From: Croceicoccus sp. YJ47
GTDB taxonomy: Bacteria > Pseudomonadota > Alphaproteobacteria > Sphingomonadales > Sphingomonadaceae
Assembly (NCBI RefSeq): GCF_016745095.1
Contig: NZ_CP067087.1
Location: 1,910,501 to 1,974,500 of the forward strand
Length of the DNA: 64,000 nucleotides
Direction: 5' to 3'
A program made the translations under genes and the position numbers. Below, in pieces: positions 9,544 to 17,581 of this stretch. The notes under the pieces were generated by a model. It saw only the letters and a program-made list of their open reading frames with translations. It did not search any database and was not told where the DNA came from. The stretch's first letter is position 1. The number at the start of each line of letters is the position of its first letter.

Positions 9544-9941
9544 GGGACGAAATCGCCAAGGAACACGACGCCGCGCATGAAGCCGGTCTGATCGACCATG
9601 CGGATGGTATCGACGCTGCACAGCTGATTCAGCACCGTATCGGTGACCATGATGTCATTGTCGTCGAGCGCCTCAAGCCCGCTTTCCGGACGGTTGACGT
9701 AAAGCTTGCTGCCGACCTCCCACACGATCGCGGTTTCGTCGTAGATCGTCGTGCGCTGATTGCGGTAATTGGGAATGCAACGCACCGGTTCGCCCGCGAC
9801 GCGCCCTTCCAGCTTCTCGGCAAGCTTGGCCTCGGCTTTCGCCCGGACGCGGTCCTGCCGGGTTTCGTCGGTGTCGGCCATGGCTGGCGCGGAAAGCAGA
9901 GCGCCCGCGGCCATGGCGACGGTCAGTGTCTTCTTGAACAT
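9516..9941 (-). CDS. small secreted protein of unknown function
   Basis: A 141-residue protein. A signal peptide is evident (MFKKTLTVAMAAGALLSAPAMA with an AMA cleavage site). The mature part is charged and has two cysteines (one in RCIPNY, one in LCSVD) that could form a disulfide. The start at 9941 has a good AGGAG Shine-Dalgarno, so the longer upstream frame is not used. I do not recognise a family. It is convergent with the Tam41-like gene; the two coding ends overlap by 28 bp. Confidence 0.8.
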   Translation of the reverse strand: MFKKTLTVAMAAGALLSAPAMADTDETRQDRVRAKAEAKLAEKLEGRVAGEPVRCIPNYRNQRTTIYDETAIVWEVGSKLYVNRPESGLEALDDNDIMVTDTVLNQLCSVDTIRMVDQTGFMRGVVFLGDFVPYERVEDDD

Positions 9942-10005
9942 ATCTCGCTCCTTCGTTTCGCAAACCATACGCGATTCGGTGTTAACCATCCATGACGCGC
10001 GGCCC

Positions 10006-10560
10006 CTACCAATCGTTTCCCGCCGCGATGGCGCGCTCTTCCGCCGCGCTGCTCTGCTTACCGAGCACGTCGTTGCGATGGGGAAAACGGCCAAAGCGCG
10101 CGATCATGCGGTAATGCACGCGGGCGAAGGACAGCACCTCGCGGTTCCCGAGCCGCGCGAACAGGCGGAGAGAGCGGCGCTGATCCGCGATGGCTTCGCT
10201 GTGCATGAGCGGCATGAGGATGAATTGCCGTTCCGCCGTGGTCAGCCCCCGGTCCCAGCCGCGCCGCAGGACACCATCGGTAATCGCGCGGGCCAGCGGA
10301 TCGTTCGCAAAGGCGCGCGGATCGTCGCGGAACAGGTTGCGCGGCACCTGATCGAACAGGAGTATCGCCGCGCGCGCGATGTCGGGCGTGTGCAGGAACG
10401 CGCGCGCCGGCTGCCCTCTCAACCTCGCCCATTCGCGGGCAAATCGCCGCCGCAGCAGGGCATCGACGTCGTCGCCGCCCCCGAACCAGTCGCGCGGCGA
10501 CAGCACGCCGAACCACACATGCAGCATGTCCGCCGCCCACGGCCGGGGTGCGAGCGCCAT
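10006..10560 (-). CDS. DUF924 family protein
   Basis: A 184-residue protein typical of DUF924: an N-terminal helix ending in VLSPRDWFGGGDDVD, a central LLFDQVPRNLFR motif which is the family hallmark, and MPLMHSE and HRNDVLG further on. Function is unknown; the fold is all-helical and TPR-like in related structures. The start at 10560 lies 5 bp after the position where tldD would end if its frameshift were repaired, so the two form an operon. Confidence 0.88.
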   Translation of the reverse strand: MALAPRPWAADMLHVWFGVLSPRDWFGGGDDVDALLRRRFAREWARLRGQPARAFLHTPDIARAAILLFDQVPRNLFRDDPRAFANDPLARAITDGVLRRGWDRGLTTAERQFILMPLMHSEAIADQRRSLRLFARLGNREVLSFARVHYRMIARFGRFPHRNDVLGKQSSAAEERAIAAGNDW

Positions 10561-10565
10561 CGCCC

Positions 10566-11989
10566 CTATCCCGTGCCGCCCACGGTCAGCCCCTCGACCA
10601 GCAAGGTCGGCTGTCCGACGCCGCGGGCACGCTCTGCCCGCCCTTGCCACATACGCCGACCCCTTCGTCGAGCGCGAGATCGTTGCCAATGCCCTTCACC
10701 TGCGTGAGCACGGTCGGCCCGTCGCCGATCAGCGTCGCGCCCTTGATCGGCGCGCCGAGCTTGCCGTTTTCGACCTTGTACGCCTCGGTGCAGGAGAACA
10801 CGAACTTGCCCGACACGATGTCGACCTGCCCGCCGCCGAAGCTTTTGGCGTAGATCCCGTCCTTCATCCCCGCCAGCATTTCGGCCGGATCGTCATTGCC
10901 GCCCTTCATGAAGGTGTTGGTCATGCGCGGCATGGGCGCGTGGGCGTAATTCTGGCGGCGGCCATTGCCGGTGGGTTCCACACCCATCAACCGGGCATTG
11001 AGCCGGTCGTGGATGTAGCCCTTCAATATGCCATCCTCGATCAGCACGGTTTCGCGCGTGGGCGTGCCCTCGTCATCGATGGTGAGCGAGCCGCGCCGCC
11101 CCGGCATCGACCCATCGTCCACCACCGTCACGCCGGGGGCGGCGACACGCTCCCCGATCCGCCCGGAAAAGGCGGAGGTGCCCTTGCGGTTGAAATCCCC
11201 TTCGAGGCCATGCCCGACCGCCTCGTGCAGCAGCACGCCCGGCCATCCGGGGCCGAGCAGCACCGCGCATTTGCCCGCCGGCGCCGCCACGCTTTCCATA
11301 TTGACCAGCGCCTGGTGCAGCGCTTCGTCGATGGCGCGGTTCCATGTCGCCGGTTCGAACAGATCGTCGTAGAGACGGCGCCCGCCAATGCCGAAGCTGC
11401 CGGTTTCGCGGCGTCCGTTCTGTTCCGCCACGATCGAGACGTTGAGCCGGACGAGCGGGCGGATGTCGTTCGCGACGAAGCCGTCGGCGCGCACGATTTC
11501 GACCACCGACCAGCTCGCCGCGAGCGATGCGGTCACCTGGCAGACGCGCGGATCGCGCGCACGCGCCGCGGCGTCGATGGTTTCGAGCAGGCGCACCTTG
11601 TCCGCAAACGCAATCCCGTCGAGCGGGCTTTCATCGGTGTAGAGATGGCGATTGGTGCCGATCGGCGGCGGGGCGGGGCGGCCCGTGGTCGCGTCGAGCA
11701 GCGACAGCGTTTCGCCCGCGCGGCGAATCGCATCGGCGCTGATCTCGTTCGCGTGGGCGAAACCGGTCGTCTCCCCCGATATGCCGCGCAGGCCAAAGCC
11801 AGCCTCCCGCGAATAATCGGCGGTCCGCAGGCGCCCGTCGTCAAAGGCCAGCGCCTCCGACGCGGTGAATTGCAGGAACAGCTCCCCGTCGTCGCAATCG
11901 CGCAATGTTTCGCGCGCGAGCATCTGCGCGCCATCGGGGTCGAGCAGGCCGGGTTTGTAAAGGAACGAGCGGGGTTCGGTTGCTGTCAT
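10566..11989 (-). pseudogene. tldD: TldD metalloprotease, frameshifted at the C-terminus
   Basis: TldD is the catalytic half of the TldD/TldE zinc protease, which matures ribosomally made peptides and degrades unstructured proteins. The zinc motif HEAVGH is at 255-260, and the long conserved C-terminal domain is present up to GVCGKGGQSVPA. There one G is missing in a G run near 10620. The current frame ends at 10586 with an unrelated tail (467 aa). One frame over, the family ending GQPTLLVEGLTVGGTG continues to a TAG at 10566-10568, giving about 474 residues. Only the last 20 or so residues are affected. No tldE/pmbA is in the window. A sequencing error is quite possible. Confidence 0.88.
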
Positions 11990-12087
11990 CCCGCCGATAT
12001 AGGGGGCGAGGCGGCGTTACGCCAGACGGGGCGGAACGGATGCGGCCACGCGGTGCCGGTCAGGCAGGCCCGGTCAGCTACGCCCGG

Positions 12088-12333
12088 TCACGCGACGGCG
12101 GCATCGCCCGGTTCGGGCAGGTCGCCTGCGTTCAGCTCGTCGATCCTGCGTTCCGCAGGGCCGCCCTTCAACACGAAGCGGCGATCGCAATAGCCGCATT
12201 CGACATAGCCCTTCTCGTCGATCTCCATCCACACGCGCGGATGGCCGAGCGCCGCGCCGGTGCGGATATCGGTGGCGCCGTCGCATTTGACGCGGCGCGT
12301 GTCGGTATAGACGGTTTCGGGCGGCTGGATCAT
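12088..12333 (-). CDS. zinc-finger domain protein, NDUFS6-like
   Basis: An 81-residue protein with a zinc-ribbon signature: one Cys in VKCDG, a His in LGHPRVW, and CGYC, followed by RRFVLK. This is the small alphaproteobacterial family related to the NDUFS6/13 kDa accessory subunit of mitochondrial complex I. The role in bacteria is uncertain; association with respiratory complex I is an inference from the eukaryotic homologue. It is divergent from the ABC ATPase gene and follows the tldD promoter region. Confidence 0.85.
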   Translation of the reverse strand: MIQPPETVYTDTRRVKCDGATDIRTGAALGHPRVWMEIDEKGYVECGYCDRRFVLKGGPAERRIDELNAGDLPEPGDAAVA

Positions 12334-12452
12334 GGTTCATGCGATTAGCAATGCAATTTCCCGGCGGCAAGACGGATTGCGCGCCGCATGTGCCGATACT
12401 GTCCGCATCGACCCCCTTGTCTCGCCGCGCACTTGCGCGCATGAGGCGATGC

Positions 12453-13391
12453 GTGACCGATACCGCCGCCATATCCATCCGCAATCTCACCAAACGCTAT
12501 GCCCCCGCCGGACCGGGCGAGGAGGGCAAGCTTGCGTTGAACGATGTCAGCTTCGACGTGCCGCAGGGCGGGATTTTCGGCCTGCTCGGCCCCAATGGTG
12601 CGGGCAAGTCGACCTTGATCAATATCCTCGCCGGGTTGGTCGGCAAATCGTCGGGCAACGCGTCGATCTGGGGCTTCGACATCGATTCGCAGCGCCGCAA
12701 TGCGAAGCGCGCCATCGGCATCGTGCCGCAGGAAATCGTCTTCGACCCGTTCTTCACGCCGTATGAGGTGCTGGAGAATCAGGCCGGATTCTATGCCGTG
12801 CCCAAGGATGAACGCCGCAGCCGCGAATTGCTCGCCGCCGTACATCTGTCGGACAAGGCAAATGCCTATGCCCGCACGCTGTCGGGGGGGATGAAGCGTC
12901 GGCTCCTCATTGCGAAGGCGATGGTGCATTCGCCGCCTGTGCTCATCCTCGACGAGCCGACGGCGGGCGTCGATGTCGATCTGCGCCGGCAATTGTGGGA
13001 GCTTGTCACCCAATTGAACGACGAGGGCGTGACCGTGGTGCTGACCACGCATTATCTCGAAGAGGCGGAGCAGCTTTGCGACCGCATCGCCATCATCAAC
13101 CATGGACAGCTGATCGCCGATACCTCGACGCGCGAATTGCTCGAAACCGCGCGGGAAAAAGTGGTGGAGGTCGTGCTCGACAACCCGATCACCGCCGCGC
13201 CGACGCATCCGGCATTTCACAAGTCGGAGCTGATCGGCGAACGCTCGGTGGCGATCACCTATGACAAGGACCGGATGACCGCGGGCGAAGTGCTCTCCAT
13301 CCTTCAGGATCAGGGCCGCGCCATCGTCGACGTGACCACGCGCGAGGCCGATCTGGAGGAAGTGTTCGTCAACCTCACCCGCGACCGGTAA
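12453..13391 (+). CDS. ABC transporter ATP-binding protein
   Basis: A 312-residue ABC ATPase of the drug/antibiotic export (DrrA/NodI-like) type. Walker A GPNGAGKS is at 46-53, the ABC signature LSGGMKRR at 143-150 and Walker B LILDEPT at about 164-170, with the H-loop in TTHYLEEAE. The C-terminal extension of some 90 residues is typical of this exporter class. I chose the GTG at 12453 (MTDTAAIS); an in-frame ATG lies 12 bases upstream. There is no permease gene next to it: the following gene, 13 bp away, is convergent. Confidence 0.9.
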   Translation: MTDTAAISIRNLTKRYAPAGPGEEGKLALNDVSFDVPQGGIFGLLGPNGAGKSTLINILAGLVGKSSGNASIWGFDIDSQRRNAKRAIGIVPQEIVFDPFFTPYEVLENQAGFYAVPKDERRSRELLAAVHLSDKANAYARTLSGGMKRRLLIAKAMVHSPPVLILDEPTAGVDVDLRRQLWELVTQLNDEGVTVVLTTHYLEEAEQLCDRIAIINHGQLIADTSTRELLETAREKVVEVVLDNPITAAPTHPAFHKSELIGERSVAITYDKDRMTAGEVLSILQDQGRAIVDVTTREADLEEVFVNLTRDR

Positions 13392-13404
13392 GCGGCGCGG
13401 GGTT

Positions 13405-13962
13405 TCAGCCCGCCGTTTCCTGCGCCCGGGCGAGCAGGCCCGGCGACAGCAGCATCAGCAACCGCACGTCGATCCCCTTGCCCCGTGCGCGCTGTTCATC
13501 GAGGAAAGCCTCGATCCCACAAAGCGGCACGCGGTGCACGATGATGTTCTCCATGTCCGTCCCGCCGCCTTCGCCCACCTTGGCAAGGCCGCGGGCCAGC
13601 ACCATGGTGAAGCTTTCGCTGACCATGCCGGGGCTGGAATAGAAATCGCCGATGTCGATGAGTTCCTCGGCGCGATAGCCCGTTTCCTCGATCAGCTCGC
13701 GCCCCGCGGCGGCCAGCGTATCCTCGCCCGCGACGCTTTCGTAATCGCCGACGAGGCCAGCGGGCATCTCGATGCTGAACCGTCCCATCGGCACGCGATA
13801 TTGTTCGACCAGAATCACATCGCCCGCGTCGATGGCGAGGATCACGGCGGCGCGCATGTTGCGCGGGCGGGTGACATATTCCCACCGTCCGCGCGTCTTG
13901 GCGACGACGTAATCGCCCTGCCATTCGATGCGTTCGGGGGCGTCGTGGTCGGGAACGCTCAT
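13405..13962 (-). CDS. Nudix hydrolase, ADP-ribose pyrophosphatase-like
   Basis: A 185-residue protein with the Nudix catalytic core RELIEETGY at 88-96 and the preceding acidic helix (AGEDTLAA). The upstream EQYRVPMGRFSIEMPAG segment is characteristic of the ADP-ribose/nucleotide-sugar pyrophosphatase subfamily, which hydrolyses ADP-ribose to AMP and ribose 5-phosphate. The start ATG overlaps the stop of the TPM gene upstream (ATGA), so it is translated from the same transcript as the LemA/TPM group. Confidence 0.9.
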   Translation of the reverse strand: MSVPDHDAPERIEWQGDYVVAKTRGRWEYVTRPRNMRAAVILAIDAGDVILVEQYRVPMGRFSIEMPAGLVGDYESVAGEDTLAAAGRELIEETGYRAEELIDIGDFYSSPGMVSESFTMVLARGLAKVGEGGGTDMENIIVHRVPLCGIEAFLDEQRARGKGIDVRLLMLLSPGLLARAQETAG

Positions 13963-14639
13963 ATCTCGATCAACCTGTCGGGAATTTCATTGGGATTGGT
14001 GTGGTCGGCGGGCAGATGCTCGGTCAGGACCGCGCCCACGCGCTCGATCGCGGCGACCATGCCAGCCGTCGTATCCCCATGTTTCAGATGGACCAGCATC
14101 GCGGCCATCGCCTCGCCCCAGATGTCGTCGGACACCTTTGCGGCAATGGCCTCGTCGGCGAGGATCTCGGCGCGATGTTCCTGCATGGAGAGGTAGATGA
14201 GCACGCCGGTGCGGCCATGGGTGCGGCGTTCGGCCCCGACGCGGAAGATCGAGATGGCGCGTTCGTGCACCCGCTGCGTCCGCACGCGACCGGGCACCGT
14301 GGCAAAGCGCAAGCGGTCGAACCCCAGCGCCAGCCACAGGCCGAGAAAACCCACGATGCCGAGCGCCGCGCCTGCCTCCAGCACGGGGCCGGGGGCATAT
14401 TGCGTGTCCCATCCCCCCTGCACCATGTCGAGCAGGGCGAGCAAAGGCGCGGGAAACACCCCCGCCAGCACGATCAGCCCGAACCCGAACAAGGCCGCCC
14501 AGGCAAGGGCGATATCGCTGTACCCGTCGGAGCGGTCGGCGAGCACGGTCACGATTTCGCCCGAGGTGCGCGCCTCCGCCCGGCTGACCGCCGCCGAAAT
14601 CGCATCGTGGTCGGCGGGGGTGAGGATCGCGCTCACCAT
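13959..14639 (-). CDS. TPM-domain membrane protein
   Basis: A 226-residue protein with a TPM-type (TLP18.3/Psb32/MOLO-1) domain split around a membrane hairpin. An N-terminal SGEIVTVLADRSDGYSD strand is followed by two hydrophobic segments near 45-75 and 90-107, and then RAISIFRVGAERRTHGRTGVLIYLSM and further conserved acidic residues. This is the form that usually sits beside a LemA/YgcG-type pair. The start lies 3 bp from the stop of the preceding TPM gene; the stop overlaps the Nudix start. The molecular role is not established. Confidence 0.85.
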   Translation of the reverse strand: MVSAILTPADHDAISAAVSRAEARTSGEIVTVLADRSDGYSDIALAWAALFGFGLIVLAGVFPAPLLALLDMVQGGWDTQYAPGPVLEAGAALGIVGFLGLWLALGFDRLRFATVPGRVRTQRVHERAISIFRVGAERRTHGRTGVLIYLSMQEHRAEILADEAIAAKVSDDIWGEAMAAMLVHLKHGDTTAGMVAAIERVGAVLTEHLPADHTNPNEIPDRLIEI

Positions 14640-15482
14640 CCGCCTCCGGCGCCGCCGCCGTTAAAGCCGCCGCCCCCGCCGCCGAAACCGCCGAAGCCGC
14701 CGCCAAAACCGCCATCGCCGCCGCCGAAACCGCCCCCGCCAAAGCCGCCGCCACGATCATGGCCGCCGCCCATCGCATTGCCGATCGCGGACCACAGGAT
14801 CACGTCGGCGACCGCGTTGCCCGCGCCGTAACGCCGCCGCCGGCCGCGCCGCCCGCGACCCCCGCCGCGCCCGAACATGAACATGAAGGCCACGATCATC
14901 ACGACCCAGAAGATCGCGCCGCCAATGGTGCCCGCGTCGACTTCGCCCTCCTGCGCCGCGGCGGCGGCCTCGGCCTCCGCGATGGCTTCGGCCTGCGCCG
15001 GCTCCCATGTTCAGCCGTTCGATGATCGCATCGACGCCCGCGGCGATCCCGCCGGGCAGGTCCCCTTCGCGAAAGGCGGGAAGGACGACATTGCGCACGA
15101 TGCGCCCCGTCGAAATATCAGTCAGCCGCGTCTGCACCCCGCGCGAGGTGGTGATGAACACCTCGCGTTCGCTCGGCGCGACGAGCATCAGCACGCCCTG
15201 CTCCGTCTGCTCGCCCCCGATGCCCCATGTTTCGGCCAGCCCCTGCGCATAGGCAAAGGGTTCCGCGCCATCGAGGCTCTCCACCGTGGCGACAATGACC
15301 GCATTGCCGGTTTCGCGGTTGTAACGCCGCAATTTCCGGTCAAGCGCCGCCTCTTCCGCCGGGGGAAGGACATTCGCCGCGTCCAGCACCGGACCATCGG
15401 GGCGGGCGGGATAATCCTGCGCCCCGGCGGGCCCGGCGACCATCGCCATAACGGCGATCAGCAGGGCGAGAACAAACCGCAT
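14633..15482 (-). pseudogene. TPM-domain (YgcG-like) protein, frameshifted
   Basis: Signal peptide (MRFVLALLIAVMAMVAGPAGA) followed by a TPM domain containing DAANVLPPAEEAALD, GNAVIVATVESLDG and REVFITTSRGVQTRLTD. The frame holds up to AIIERLNM. There one extra G (about 15007) shifts it into an arginine-rich nonsense frame ending at 14757. In the neighbouring frame the expected linker (EPAQAEAIAEAEAAAA), a membrane segment (FWVVMIVAFMFMFG) and a glycine-rich tail (GGGFGGG repeats) run to 14633, giving about 282 residues. The shift joins two clearly cognate halves, so it is a recent mutation or an error. The Gly-rich tail accounts for the CCGCCG-rich sequence at 14640-14760. Confidence 0.88.
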
Positions 15483-15514
15483 GGGTAAACCCGCGGGCAA
15501 GGAAAGGCGGGCGA

Positions 15515-16189
15515 TCAATTCGCCGCCGCTGCGGGCGCCTGCGTGCTGTTGTCGTTGGCGGGGGCGGCACCGGGTGCGATGCCGGGCGCGCCCATGTTGC
15601 CGAAATCGACATCGGGCGCCGTCTGTGCCGACGGTTCGGCGGTGAACGCCTGCATCGGTTCGGCGCCGTGGATGATCTTCGCCCCGATGACGGAGGGGAA
15701 GGTGCGGATCTCGGTGTTATATTCCTGCACCGCATCGTTATAGCGCGTGCGGGCGGTGTCGATGCGGTTCTCGCTGCTTTCGAGCGAAACCATCAGATCG
15801 GCGAACCGGCCCTGGCTCTGCAACTGGGGGTAGTTTTCGACCACCGTGCGCAGCTGGCCCAAGGCCTGAGTCAGCTGGTTCTGCGCCTGCTGAAACCGTT
15901 GGAATTCCGCGGGGTCGGACAGGTCGTCGGTCGTGACGGTGATGCCGGTCGCGCGGGCGCGCGCCTCCGTCACATTGGTCAGGATCTGCGTCTCCGACTG
16001 CGCGGCGGCACGGACCGTCGCGACGAGATTGGGGACGAGATCGGCGCGGCGTTGATACGCGCTTTGCACGTCGGCCCAGCGCGCCTTGGCATTTTCCTCC
16101 GCCGTGGGGACGGAATTGATGCCGCACGCGGAAAGGCCGAGCGCGAGAAGACCGGCCACGGCGATGCGAAAGCTGCGCAGAACAGGCAT
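15515..16189 (-). CDS. lemA: LemA family lipoprotein
   Basis: A 224-residue LemA protein: signal peptide with lipobox LSAC (Cys about residue 22), then an all-helical domain with the family motifs RRADLVPNLVATV, NENYPQL-like VVENYPQLQSQ and RYNDAVQEYN. LemA proteins are membrane-anchored, exposed helical bundles of unknown exact role that co-occur with TPM proteins, as here (two TPM genes follow on the same strand). An AAGGGAT sequence precedes the start at 16189; the longer upstream frame is not needed. The C-terminus is Ala/Pro/Asn-rich. Confidence 0.93.
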   Translation of the reverse strand: MPVLRSFRIAVAGLLALGLSACGINSVPTAEENAKARWADVQSAYQRRADLVPNLVATVRAAAQSETQILTNVTEARARATGITVTTDDLSDPAEFQRFQQAQNQLTQALGQLRTVVENYPQLQSQGRFADLMVSLESSENRIDTARTRYNDAVQEYNTEIRTFPSVIGAKIIHGAEPMQAFTAEPSAQTAPDVDFGNMGAPGIAPGAAPANDNSTQAPAAAAN

Positions 16190-16374
16190 TGACGAAAGAT
16201 CCCTTGCAATAAAATCCGCCGCCCGAAAAACCCGCGCGGCAGGTGTATTGCCAGTATAAGGCGGCTGTGCGCGCACGCAATGGTTTTCGCCCCGGATTGC
16301 ATGGCTCGCGGGGCCATGCCACATGGTCATTCGACCAGACGGGCGTGCGGAACGCCGGCATACGGGGGACATCG

Positions 16375-16842
16375 GTGTTCAACGAGTTCAAGAAATTCAT
16401 CGCGCGCGGCAACGTGCTCGACCTCGCCGTGGGCGTCGTGATCGGCGCGGCGTTCGGCAAAATCGTGACCTCGCTTACCGAGAGCATCATCATGCCGATC
16501 ATCGGCGCGATTTTCGGGACGATCGATTTTTCCAACCATTTCCTGCGCCTCGGTCCGATCCCCGAAGGATACAGCGGCGCCCCCGACAATTATGCCGCGC
16601 TCAAGGAAGCGGGCGTGCCGATGCTCGGCTATGGCGATCTCGCGACGCAGGTGGTGAATTTCCTGGTGATTGCGGCGGCGCTGTTCCTGCTGGTGAAATC
16701 GGTCAATCGCGCGCTCGACGCGATCGAGGAGGAGAAGAAGGCCGCCGATTCGACCTCCGACACGAACAAGGCACCCACCGATTCGCAGCTCGATGTGCTC
16801 AAGGAAATTCGGGACGCGTTGAAAAATCGCGACGCGACCTGA
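16375..16842 (+). CDS. mscL: large-conductance mechanosensitive channel
   Basis: A 155-residue MscL, a homopentameric inner-membrane channel that releases solutes on hypo-osmotic shock. Seen are the N-terminal FNEFKKFIARGNVLDLAVGV segment leading into TM1 (VGVVIGAAFGKIVTSL), a periplasmic loop, TM2 (QVVNFLVIAAALFLLV) and the C-terminal charged helix. I chose the GTG at 16375, preceded by GGGGGA five bases upstream; upstream in-frame codons give a tail foreign to the family. It lies about 40 bp before ssrA on the same strand. Confidence 0.95.
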   Translation: MFNEFKKFIARGNVLDLAVGVVIGAAFGKIVTSLTESIIMPIIGAIFGTIDFSNHFLRLGPIPEGYSGAPDNYAALKEAGVPMLGYGDLATQVVNFLVIAAALFLLVKSVNRALDAIEEEKKAADSTSDTNKAPTDSQLDVLKEIRDALKNRDAT

Positions 16843-16880
16843 CCGTCTTCCCCTTCACATCGCGCGCCAATGCCCTATAT

Positions 16881-17231
16881 GGGGAGGTGCCGGTTTCGAC
16901 CGGCTATGGCGATAAATTGTGATGTGCAATAGGCACAGCGGACCCGGGGGCAGTACCCGGCGGCTCCACCATATACCCCGTTTCGATGGGGCGCATGACG
17001 GGGCCGAACCAGGATCGACGTGTGTTGAAAGACATTATTTTTGCCCGGGCTGAGTAACCCGTAAAACTGTTCAAAACACACAAGTGCCAACGATAACGAA
17101 GCACTCGCTCTCGCCGCGTAATGTGACGGCCTAACGGCCTGAATTTACAAAGCTAAAGCGCGGTTGGACCCACCGGGCAACAGAAGTGGATTCCGGGGCT
17201 CCGGGGGTAGCTAGCAACAGAAACCCCCACC
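16881..17231 (+). ncRNA. ssrA: transfer-messenger RNA, circularly permuted two-piece form
   Basis: tmRNA rescues stalled ribosomes and tags the unfinished peptide for proteolysis. The gene is permuted as in other alphaproteobacteria. The acceptor piece comes first, with a T-arm (GGTTTCGACC near 16891) and a 3' GGCTCCACCA ending at 16971. A processed loop follows (16972-16999). The coding piece then starts GGGGCCGAACCAGGATCGAC at 17000. GGGGCC pairs with GGCTCC and includes the G-U pair expected at position 3 for alanine charging. The tag reading frame is at 17086-17121. The 3' end, in a GGGGG/CCCCC hairpin, is approximate. A TATAT at 16876-16880 may be part of its -10 element. Confidence 0.95.
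17086..17121 (+). other. tmRNA proteolysis tag reading frame
   Basis: Eleven codons and a TAA encode ANDNEALALAA. It ends with the ALAA-type degron recognised by ClpXP and matches tags typical of sphingomonads. Confidence 0.95.
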
Positions 17232-17507
17232 TTATTCCTGTATCGTCGTGCTTTCTTCCGCATGGTCGGCCTCCGCCGCCCGGGCCGCGGCCTCATGCGC
17301 GAGGCAATCGAACAGCTTCACCCCGGCCATGAACACCGAACCCGTGCAGGCGAGGAACAGCAGCCGCCCGCCCCAGCCAGGATATTCGACGAGATAGGCC
17401 GAACCACGCTCCGCCGCGCCGAGCGCGAGGGCGTAGATCACCATCGACGCCTCGAACCGCGTCTTGATGACGAAAAGCCTGCCGACTTTCCGCAACCTGT
17501 CCCGCAC
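17232..17507 (-). CDS. small membrane protein of unknown function
   Basis: A 91-residue frame starting with GTG at 17507. It has two hydrophobic stretches, MVIYALALGAA and LLFLACTGSVFMAGVKLF, consistent with a two-helix inner-membrane protein. The rest is a basic N-terminus and an acidic C-terminus. The start is uncertain: an AAGG lies only a few bases upstream of the GTG and a TTG twelve bases downstream is an alternative. I do not recognise the family. It ends immediately after ssrA, convergent to it. Confidence 0.6.
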   Translation of the reverse strand: MRDRLRKVGRLFVIKTRFEASMVIYALALGAAERGSAYLVEYPGWGGRLLFLACTGSVFMAGVKLFDCLAHEAAARAAEADHAEESTTIQE

Positions 17508-17581
17508 CTTGCCGATTCCCGATCACCCTTTCGCCGTGAAATATGCGAAAGGATAGGCGGCCCGCCGGCGTTGACAAGCTG

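Noticed and set aside
14640-14760. CCGCCG-rich repeat tract.
   Set aside because: It is the coding sequence of the glycine-rich C-terminal tail of the TPM protein, not an independent repeat element.
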